Below are positions 23,801-34,126 of a stretch of DNA of 64,000 nt, in pieces. A program made the translations under genes and the position numbers. Origin of the DNA: Vitrella brassicaformis (lineage: Eukaryota; Sar; Vitrellaceae). Within the stretch, counting starts at the first letter, position 1, and every line of letters starts with the position of its first letter. Below the pieces are notes generated by a model, which worked only from the letters and a program-made list of their open reading frames with translations, ran no database searches and was not told the origin of the DNA. Location: the NCBI GenBank assembly GCA_001179505.1, contig CDMY01000278.1:18386-82385 (forward strand), read 5' to 3'.

Positions 23801-26800
23801 CTTCTTCAACAACGGCCACAGCGGCACCACGCTGTTCGAGTCATGGCTGCTCCTCTCCTACAACCTCATTTGGACCTCCCTGCCCATCTTTGTTCACGGC
23901 TTCATCGAGCGAGACCTCCCGCAGGACGTCTGCATGAGATTCCCAATCCTATACGTCCAGGTGGGTGGGTGTGTGGCGGGAGGGCGGGAAAAAAGCTTGA
24001 CCGCATTCAGCTTCGTCGCTGACTGACAAAGACAACACACACCAACCCACCACACACAAATGGAGTGGACACCTTCGTCCCTGCCCCTCTCTCTCTCCTT
24101 GTGTGTGCTGATGTTGATGTGGTGTGTCAGGGTCAGCATCGTTTGTCGTTCAATGCGCGCATCTTCACTGAGTGGGCGTTGCGCGGTGTGCTGTACGGCT
24201 TCATCAACTCGGTGGTCATGTGGATGGCATTCCGCCGGGATGCCTACGCAATCGACGCCAGCGGACAACCAGCTGACTACTACGCTATGGGTGTGGTGGT
24301 TGCGCTGGAATGGGACAGCCCGCCCTCACCGTGACACGCTCATGAGTCTGATCTGATCTGTTGTGTGCAGGTACGATCTCGTTCTTCACGACGATCGTCA
24401 TAGTGACGGTGAAGCTGGCCTTCGAAACACGGCACTGGACGTGGCTCTTCACGGTCGTGACGGTCATATCGGTGGTGTTCTTCTTCCCATTCCTCGCCGT
24501 CTACGCCGCCATCGGCTGGCCCGAGCCGCAGATGGGCGGCATGGCCGAGGCGGTCTTCGGCTCGAGCACCTTCTGGTTCGCCGCCATCCTCTCGTGTGGC
24601 ACCTGCTTCCTCATCGACTTCGCCACCTACTACGTGCGGCGATATCTCTTCCCGTGAGTGCAGTGGAGTGGAGTGGAGTGGAGGCATGCAGAGCAGTGGA
24701 TGGCTTCGTGTGTGTGTGTCTGTGTAGGAGCCCGGTGGATCTGCTTGACACATGGCTGTTCCGGAGTCGGGGCCACTACGTCGACGACGAGGCCACGCTG
24801 GAGGAAGTGTGCTATCGGGCCGAGGTGGACGCCAATCCGCACCGCAACATATACCGGCGGATCGTCATGAAGGACCACCACAAGCGGCCCGACCGCCCGT
24901 CGCTCGACAGCGAGGACCCCAAGAACCCCGCCTCCTACGTCGACAGCAAGCTGTCCATCTTCTGGCTGACCTTCCACGACCAGCACACCGAGCGCAGGTT
25001 CCAGTACCAAAACACGCTCTCCTGTCTGCGGGCCCTGCGGCTGTCGGTGCTCATCATCTCCGCCGTCATTCTCATCTACGCGCTGCTGCACTTCATCTAC
25101 TTCTACGAGGAGGGCGAGCAGGACTTCGACGACTGCCACTCGGACGACCGGAGGCTGCTGACAGCAAACGGCACGCTACAAGCAGGGAATCAGGGAAAAA
25201 CGAGAGTGCGGCTTGGGGAGGACTACGACGAGTCGCACGGCGACGATTCGCAGGACGTCCTGTCGCTGGGGCGTGTGTGGCTGCTGTTCGTGCCGCTGCT
25301 GGGGCCGGCCGCCTACTCCCTGACCTTCAGCAGATTCATGCAGGTCAGGTGGGGGCACACACAGCGACTGACTGGGGGGCACACACACACACACACATAC
25401 ACACACACACACAGGGGGGGGCGTCAACTTTGTGGATTGTTGTGTATGTGTGTGTGTGTTTGTGTGTGTGTGGTGCAGCGTTATTGTGCTCACGTGATGG
25501 TTGCCGTGGTCGTCGTGGCGGACTTCGTCAAGGTAACCGACAGTCCACGCACAAGGAGCAGCCGCACAGGCCAGGCAGCCCTCCCTCCCTTATCCATCCC
25601 TATCTCCCTCCCTCCCTCCCTCTCCTCTGTGTGTTGTGTGTTGGTTGGCCCCACCCCAATCCAATCCAATCCAATCGACGAGCAGATGTTTATGGATGCG
25701 GTGCAGCGCACGGACGGCGTGCAGTTTGCGGCCATGTACCCTATCGGCACATTCGTCGTGTTCCGCATCCCATTCAAACACGCCGTCTGGATCAACGCGC
25801 TGCACCTCTTTCTCTTCTCCGTCAGGTGCAATGCGCTCACCTCACCCCACTCCCCCACATCTGCACCACACACACTCCCACACACTCCCTCCCACGCAGA
25901 GAGAGGGACACTGTGTCTGTCTGTCTGTCTGGTGTGTGTCAGGTACACGGCGGGTGCGTGGATCTTCGATGTGGAGGTGCCGACCCACAGCCAGGACCTG
26001 CCCAAGATGGTCATGTTCCGGCGGAACCTCTACACCATGTGCGACTACTGGCCGGTGCTCTTCGGCATCACCTTCTTCACCGCATTCGTCGGCTACCGAC
26101 TCGAGTACTACCAGCGGTCAGAGTTCCTCCTTGACCAGCAATTCGCGAGGGAGAGGAGGCGGCAGAAGGACATCCTCAACAACATGTTGCCATCTTTCGT
26201 TGTGGACAAGGTGAGGTGCTGTGGTCGGGGTGTGTGTGTGTGAGGAGGGGGGCTGTGTGTATGGCTGTGGTTGTCTGTCTGGTGGTCTGCTGCTGCAGAT
26301 AGTGCACACCAAGGGCGACTGGAAGAATGAACGCAAGAATGTCGCGCAGGAGTGGCAGGCCGTCAGTGTGGTCTTCTGCGACATCTACGACTTCATCAGC
26401 ATCGTGGCCGCCGTCGAGCCCATCACACTCGTCACCATCCTCGACCGCCTCTTCACCCACTTCGACCGACTCAGCGACCGGTTCCGCGTCGCCAAGATCG
26501 AGACGGTCAGCGAGACCTACCTCGCCGCAGCGGGGCTCAACACAGAGGAGGGGGGCGAGAGCGTGACCAGCGAGGAGGCGGCACGGGACGCGGTGTCTGC
26601 ACTGAAGCTGGCCATTGCGATGCTTGACTCGACCAGCAAGATGCTCGTGGACCTCAAGAAGCAGACACAGGGGGGGGACGGGGCCACCACCGAGCGAAGG
26701 CCGCTGCAGGTCGGTCTGCGAACCTTACGGATGTGTGTGTGTATGTATGTTGCCTCTGTCTTTCTTTTGTATGCAGGTCAAGATCGGCATCCACACTGGG

Positions 26801-29800
26801 AGGGTCATATCGGGTGTGGTCGGGTCGAGGAAACCGCAATACGCCCTCTTCGGCGACACGGTAGACACACACACAAACAAGGGCGAGATAGAGAGAGAGA
26901 GAGAACCTGCTGACTGTTGATGTGTTGATGTGTGTGTGTGTGTGTGTGGCGCAGGTCAACACAGCCTCCCGGATGAAGTCCACCGGGGAGCCGCAGCACG
27001 TCCACATATCGGACGCCACTTACGCGCTGGTCCAGGTCACCAGACACAACACCCCACCCCACACACACTGGCTGGCTGTCTTGCTGGCTGCCTCACGCTG
27101 TGCTGTGTTGTGCATTGTGTTGTGTGTGTCCTGCCTGACAGGACAACAGCCACTTTGTGTGGGAGCCACGCAAGACGCAGGTCAAGGGCAAGGGCATCAT
27201 GGACACATACCTGCTCGTCGACTACGACCAAGAACATCTGTAAGTGAATTGCCCGACCGAAGCCACCCACCCAGAATACTCACACAGCACAGCCATGCAG
27301 TGCAGTGCAGTCACCCCACTCTCTCCCGTCTCTGTGTGTGTGGATGCCCTTGATGCCAGTCTTGGTGCGGTGATGCGGGGCCTGCCTGGCCAGACGCGGA
27401 TGGCAAAGGGGTCACTCAGCCAAGCGCAACAGGTAGGTACCTACACGCCTGCCTCATGCACCCACACATCCCATTCCTCCCCACGTGTGTGTGTGTGTCG
27501 GATCTGTGTGTGTCTCTTCTGGTCTGATAGGGCGGCGTGGCGCTCGACAGTGCCATCCCCGAGAAGGCCAACGCCCTGCAGAAAAATCTCCTCAAAATGA
27601 TGAAGTCAGCCGACAACGTCGAGGAAACACGCGACACGTCAATGACCCCCAACACCAGCACCGCCCCCGCACCACCAGCCATCACCTACACTAATCCGCC
27701 AGGGGGGCAGCAGCCGGGGGCCAGTGGTGGTGGCGGTGAGGATCGGCGGCGGCGGAGCAGCAAGACGGTCAAGGGGCTGCCGGCCGACACGAGCGGTGCG
27801 CTCGACGCGGGCGAGGAGGGCAGGTTCATGCTGGACAGGAAGGAGCTCAGCTGGTTCCTCGTCTTCCACCAGAAGGACAGAGAAATGAGATACCTCGACT
27901 CGGTATGTCTGTGAGGGAGGGAGGGAGGGAGGGAGACAGACAGACAGACAGACGGAGGGGCAGACAGAGGGGCAGTGTGTGTGTGTGTGTGTGGTGCAGA
28001 TCTTGTTCAACAAGTACGTCTTCATCAACATGGAGCGGGCCCTGCGCATCTGGATCGTGGCCTACCTGCTGCAAACCCTCGAGCTGCGGTTCATCCCCCA
28101 GCCACACATGGCCCTCGCGGACACGGACAAACAAGAGTGCGAACCCACATACGACAGACAGGTGAGTGACGTGTGGACCACACCACACCACACACGTGCA
28201 GACCTCACTCAGCCTCACCCAGCTTCTCTTTTCGTCAGATTGACTACTCGATGCTCTTGCTGGGCCGCTCGACCCTCATCGTGATCTTCCTGAGCCTGTG
28301 GCTGACGCTGCGCAACCGGGAGAGCCCCATTTGGCAGGGGGCGCTGACGGGCCGCAACTCCGTCAGGCTCATCTACGCCGCCACGTTTGGGTACTTCACG
28401 GGCGCCCTCATCTCCACCTTTCAACCAGGTCAGCCAGCCAATTTACTGCACAGCGCAACCACAAGCCAGCCAAGTGTGTGCTGTGCGCGTGTAGGGTGGA
28501 TTTATGCGGGCCCGATTCCGCCGAGTTTGTGTCACAAGAGCGGTTTGTTCGTCAACACCATCGACCTCTTCTTCTGGCAGGCCATCCTCAACTTCAACAG
28601 CCAGATGCTCTTCCACCGTCTCATACCCTTCAACTTGGCCATCGTCGTCGTCTACAGCGCATACGCACTCCACATCAAGTCTGCGACGCCCCGCAGCACA
28701 CTCAGAAAGACAGACAGACACACACCCATCCATCCATTCATGTGTGTGTGTGTGTGTGTGTGTGTGTTGGCGGCCAGTTTGCGCAATCTGATGCCGCTGG
28801 TGTCGGAGGACGCACCGCAGTGTGCGTGCGATTTGGGCAAGGAGGTGGCGTGTCAGTGTATCCTCAGCAAGGCAATAGCGTGCGAGGCCGTCAAGGCCAT
28901 CGAGCCCATCCTCATGGTCGTCGCCTTCATGTTTCTCATCGGCGCCTCCGTCTACTTCAAAGTGACCACAGAGAGACGCACAGAGACAGAGAGAGAGAGA
29001 GAGAGGGGGATCCCGCAATCATGTGAGTGTCTGCTCTGCGTGGTGTGTGGATGGAGTAGGAGTATTTCCAGCGTGTGACTTTTGTGTTGAACGAGGAGGC
29101 CAATGAGGTGGAGCAGCGGGCCAACCTCCTGCTGCAGGACATGCTGCCCCCACAAGTCAGTGAAGTGCCTACCCCCACCACACACACCACACCACAGCCA
29201 TAGGGCCACGTCATGTGTGCTCCCTCTCTGTGGCTTTGTGTGTGTTTGTGTGTGGGTATATGTGGGTAGGTGTTGGCAGAGATGAAGGTCGACAGCCTGC
29301 AGCTGGCCCATGGCTACGACCAGATGACCTTCCTGTTCGCCGACATATGCGGCTTCACCTCTTACGCAAAGACAGTGCCGCCAGAACGGGTAAGTGCGGT
29401 ACGGTGGGCGGCCGGCCGGCCGATATATGGACTGACTGGACATCCCTCTCTTTCTCTCTCTCTGCGTGTGTGTGTGTGTGTCGGCCGACAGGTGGTGGAG
29501 CTGCTGCTGCAGCTGTTTGACCGCTTTGACGACATCACACGAGAGACCAAGCTCTACAAGGTGGGCCGCCGCCAAGCAACACACACCACCCAAGGCACCA
29601 GCCACGAATGCCCATCCTTCTCAGGTGTGCACCATCGGCGATGCCTATGTGGCGGTGTCCGAGCCCGTCAAGGCCCAGGACCACGACGTCCTCGGCGGTG
29701 AGTTTTGTACTGAAGAACCGTCAGACGTCACACACACACGGGGCGGGGCGGGTCGTGTGTCGGTCGATTGATGTGTTTGTTTGTGTATCAGGTGCGTTGA

Positions 29801-31323
29801 AGGTGCTGAGGATGGCCCACAAGATGATCCGACACATACAGGACGTCCGCGAAAAGCTCAAGGTAGGTGGGTAGGTATCCACCCCAACCGCCACACGACC
29901 TTCAGCGGGCTCCCCATGCGTGTGTGTGTGGGCGTGAATGGAATGTGGCCGTTTGTTCGTTGCTGATCGATCTCTTTGTCAGATTCCCGATCTCAACATG
30001 CGCATTGGGTCGCACCTGGGGTACTTCGTGGGCGGCATCATCGGCACCAAGAAGGTGAGGTGGGCAGCCGTGGCCAGCTGGCACAGCACAGCAGCCTGCC
30101 CCATGCATGTTGTGTGGTGGCAACTGTGTTCGTGTCTGTCAATCCATTCATCCACCCATCCATCAGTTGCGGTATGACATATGGGGTTTGGACGTGTTGA
30201 CGGGCAACATGATGGAGAGCAACGGCGAGCCCGGCAAGATCTGCGTGTCTCACACTCTCAAGGCCTACCTCTCCGAACACTGCAAAGACAGATTCACCTT
30301 CAAGCAACACAAGCTCGTCACGGTAAGCCAAGCCCCCAACCGATCGCTCTCCCACACCACATGCCCGCTGACATGCCATGCGTGTGTGTGGTGTCCGACT
30401 GACTCACCAGGTGGTGGAGAAGGTGCAGGTGCAGTCGTATCTGCTGACGGATTCTGAGGACACGACGACCCACTTCGCGCCGAGCAGCGACAGCAAGACG
30501 CACACCAAGCTCATGTCGGCCATCGACAAGGTGCGGAGCCAACACAGACGGGAGGCCAGGGAGAAAGCCGCCAGAAGGAGAGGCAGCCAAGTGTCCACCT
30601 GGCCCAGAAGGAGAGGCAGCCAAGCGTCCACCTCGGTCGGTAACACACCTCCCGCCCTGCAACGACCACACGCGTCCCTGCGTGTGTGTCCTTGTCCTGT
30701 CCATCTCTATCTGCCTGTGTGCTGTGGTGTAGATGAGTCACCTGACGGGCATTCCGGCGACCCGGCAAGGCAGTGGCGGCGACGTCATGAGCGACGTCTT
30801 GCCCGCCATCTCGTCCGCCATCTTCACCTCCATGCCCCATGTCGACCGACGGCCATCTATGCCGCCCATCAATGACGGCACACACAAGCCCCAGTACCAG
30901 CAACACCTCTCGCCAGCCGAGGCGCCACCGACCAGGCTCACACACGGTCCGCCATTCCCAAGCGACGAGGGGCCCCCCATCAACAGACCGAGACGGTCCA
31001 GCAGAGAGCACAGACGAGAGCAGAACGGCTTTCCCCCACCCCATCCCCAACCCCACACCCACACCCACGCAGAGGACATACCCACCGTCAACAGGGCCAG
31101 GATGCGGCACTCCGTCGATGCGGTCCCACCAGTGTCAGCCGTCCGGCCGCCCCCTCCCCCGCGCCGTTCATCGGCGCCCTCCCCGGCCCCCCACTCCCCA
31201 ATGAGTGCCCACCGAAGCATGGCCGTGCGCGTGGCGGCCGTGGCGGGCGACTCGGTTCAGCATGACGTTGTGCCTGCTGACGAAGCAGATGAAGACAATG
31301 ACGATGAGAACTTCACGAGCTAG
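17896..31323 (+). CDS. GC: P4-ATPase-guanylate cyclase fusion
   Basis: I joined 48 exons with every phase agreeing (8,625 nt, 2,874 aa). Residues about 159-1412 are a P4-type ATPase (lipid-flippase class) with actuator DGET (290-293), phosphorylation motif DKTGT (513), nucleotide-binding KGAD (873), TGDK (985) and hinge GDGAND (1135), plus ten expected membrane helices. Residues 1412-1771 hold a second six-helix set, then signalling helix and cyclase domain C1 (1772-1996). A third set of six helices (2145-2384) and cyclase domain C2 (about 2400-2620) follow, then a basic, Ser-rich tail. Fused GCs of this topology are known in Plasmodium, Toxoplasma, Paramecium and Tetrahymena, where cGMP activates PKG and drives calcium release and secretion. 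Three introns use GC donors (20365, 22936, 23145). Confidence 0.96.
30573..30633 (+). repeat. In-frame tandem repeat encoding duplicated RRRGSQ sites
   Basis: Bases 30573-30600 and 30606-30633 match with one mismatch at a 33-bp (11-codon) period. Both copies encode RRRGSQ followed by V/A-S-T, in the cytosolic tail of the cyclase (about residues 2657-2678). Confidence 0.8.
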
Positions 31324-31911
31324 GTTGCCGTGTGTGCCTCAAAGCAGTAGAGGAGAGAGACAGAGAGAGCACGCAGCTTAAGCTATGTAGTTGGTGGGCG
31401 CGGATACGTACCGATCAGACTGTCGGCGCATTTCGTAGGGGGCCGGGTGGCGGGGTGGGGTGGGGTGATTGCTCGCCGGCTAATCTACCTCTGGGCTGCG
31501 TGTGGGTGGGTGTTTGTCTGTCTGTCTGTCTGTGTCTGCTCTCTCTCGTCGCGCCCACCGATCCATTCGTTCGTTCACGCGTGAGTGTGTGTGTGGGTGC
31601 ACATGTGTGTGTGTGGACAGACAGTCGTATTTGTTGGCCCCCAGCTGTCTGTCTGTCTGTCTGTCTGAAAATGAAGAGAACGCGAAGAAGCGAAAGCAGA
31701 AGTTTGTCGGGTTCATGTGCCATCCTTTTTTTCTCATTCCCTTGCCGGCCCGTGTGGTCCATCCCAGGTCTGTGTGTATGTAGTTCTAGGAGACTGGCTC
31801 GTTTCGTGGACTCTCCCGTCTTCAATGCATCCGTCAGTCAGTCCATTGTCAACGCAGAACAAACAACTCGCCGGGAGGACAGACAAGGAGGACAGGAGAG
31901 GAACAGCTAGC
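31324..31911. other. Intergenic between convergent genes
   Basis: 588 bp between the stop codons of the cyclase (+) and the next minus-strand gene, with (TGTC)n runs near 31520 and 31650. No exon seen. Both 3' UTRs should lie here. Confidence 0.6.
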
Positions 31912-33536
31912 TCATTTGGGTTGTTTCTCGCCGGGAAATTTGTAGTGGTAAAGCCTTCTCGCGGAGTCGTCCTTGTAGAAGGCTTTTAGGACCATGGAGT
32001 CCGTCTTGGGCTCACCAGGCAACACCAACCGCACCTTCTGCAGACAGACAGACAGACAGACAGACAGGGACATAGACACCAAGAGAGACAGAGATCCCTC
32101 CCCTGCCCGACCGTCATGGGGGCCCAGCAGTAGCGTTGGTTGGTTGGCTCGAGGCGCCTCACGGTGGACCGGCTGCATGTCTTCTGCCGTTTGTCCTGGT
32201 ACCGCTCCTCGTCGTAGTGCCACGTGTACAGGTCTTTGCGCTTGCTGGGTTCCTCGACGATGCACTTCCCCTGGCCGGTCGCCTTGTACTGCCCCTCGAC
32301 GAGCTCAGCACCGCGGCTGGCCTCGACCAAGCCAGATGATACGACGCATGTCTCGTCAGCAGAGCAGCCGTCGTCGACGGCCGTCAATGGCACCGTCACG
32401 TCGAAGTCGTAGAAGAACGTGGTGTAGCCGGCCACGTAATTGCTCGGCTCTTTCTGCAGCTCACGTACGGCAAGCGTAATGTGGCATGGCTGGCCGTCGC
32501 GGGAGAGTGCTGTCATATCGATGGCGAAGAGCAATGACCATTTGACAGGGAGAAGCTCTCCTGACCTGTGTGTCGCTCACTTGAGGTGTCCACAGCCGTC
32601 TGCAAGCCCTGCTGGATGGCGGACACGCCAGGAGACCTGGGCGCTGATAGGTGGACACCCATGGAAAGAGACAAGGAAATCACAGTCGATCTTGTGTGCG
32701 TGGCTGTGTGTTTGTATCGCTATTGCCACAAACACGCGTACTTTCGCTGTAGTAGAGCCCTCCCGGGAATGTCCACTGAATCTCGTCATTGCCGCTCGTG
32801 GCTTTCATCAGCATGACGGCCCGTGTGAAGGTGTAGCCAGGCATCGCCTCACGCAACTCGTCATCGTGAAGCACCGAAGAGGGCACCTGCAGCAAAAGCA
32901 ACCCACACAGGCGCGCTCCATGCACTCGGGAGAGAACAGACCTGTCTGTCGTGTCTCTTCACTTGACCGTGTTGGGCGCCATACACATGGCGTTTCCATC
33001 ACCGGCCTTCATCTCGGATGGCGTGTAGCACATCAACCCTCGGGCCTTCTCCAATTTGTCCTGCCTCATGTCACCACCAAGCCCCGCCGGCATGACGTAT
33101 CGCTTCTCGACGGGAGTAGGCTCCTTCACGCAGTCGCCAAACCCGTCGGCGGTCTCCCAATCGGCACGCACCATGACCTCCGCCACCACACACGTGTAGC
33201 GGCCTTCCAAACAGGGCGCGCCACCTTGGTGGGGTGGAAGTGGTGCCGCTGGAAGGTGCTCTGGTTGTGGTGCGTGACCATCGGCTCGCTCGTCTTGACG
33301 AACTCGACAGTGCAGGGGCCGAAATTCACTGCAAAACAACGAACAAGGCTTGTGAGGCGGAGACTGAGCAGGTGCTGCACGCTCTGACCTGGAGGTGCAT
33401 TCAGATGGCTCCGATGCTGTTTCGACTGGAATGCACCGCCATCTGAATGCAATGACGGCACGCATGGAGTCTCCGTGTTTCTACCTTTGACACAGCCGCC
33501 GCACAGGAGGGAGAGCAACACCAACACGACTTTCAT
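31912..33536 (-). CDS. Secreted Cys-containing protein, unknown function, with a frame break
   Basis: Six exon blocks: 33485-33536, 32968-33328, 32742-32886, 32581-32643, 32112-32560 and 31912-32037 (about 398 aa). The first exon encodes a signal peptide (MKVVLVLLSLLCGGC). The mature part has scattered paired cysteines and blocks such as CTVEFVKTSEPM, YTCVVAEVMVR and CHITLAVRELQKE, suggesting two or more related beta-rich extracellular domains; this is inference. All junctions agree in phase except inside 32968-33328. There the upstream frame (ending near HHFHPTK) and the downstream frame (from CLEGRYTCVVAE) differ by one base around 33205-33230, and no credible intron fits. It could be a sequence error or a real frameshift. 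An in-frame Met at 33602 would add a charged leader, so 33536 is preferred. Confidence 0.55.
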
Positions 33537-34126
33537 CGATGGTTTCCGCTTTTTGATGGAGACGGGGGGTGAGACGTCGGGGGACCTGGGGGCCGCCCCC
33601 AACTTGCATGTTTCCCCTCTTCAGGCCGAACTTCTTGAATGCTCGCCAAGCAAGATCCACTTTCCCCAGGCAGAGCAATGGGAAAGAGGAATCCCTGCCT
33701 GTTGTTTCCCCTCGCCTGCCTCCATTGTAAGAGGCGCATTCAGCATACGCACAACACACGCCCAGAGCAAAGACTTTTCATTGTCTTCTGTCTGCTCCAC
33801 AGGTGTTGCTGGTCTGTTCGCCAACACGTCGCTCTCTCTCGCCACACCCTCGTATGGCGGCTCACTGCGGCGTCATCGCCAATATGTGGCCCTCAACAAA
33901 CGACGTAAGCACCATAAACCCGCACAGTGCGACACCCTCCATTGATCCTTTTCTGCAGGTGGCCGCTTTGTCGTATTGTCTCGTCGTCTTCCGCCGTCTG
34001 CGCATCGATATGTTGGGCGCAGTCACTCGAGGGGCTGTGTCTGGCCACTACGCTGGGGTACATTAAAGCGCGGTGCACATGTGTTAACCAAGAGGCAGCA
34101 CTGCGCAACGGAGGAAGGGTGCCAAG
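33537..34126. other. Divergent intergenic region
   Basis: 590 bp between the secreted-protein gene (-) and the EF-hand-like gene (+). A continuous frame at 33803-34066 includes a hydrophobic stretch and could be an unrecognised 5' exon or a small gene, but I could not tie it to the downstream exons in phase. Confidence 0.4.

Noticed and set aside
24363-26243. A 626-codon plus-strand frame
   Set aside because: It reads through at least three introns of the cyclase gene in mixed frames; phase-consistent exons replace it.
33205-33230. A 17-21 bp intron to repair the frame in the secreted protein
   Set aside because: Far shorter than every other intron in the window; sequence error or frameshift is more likely.
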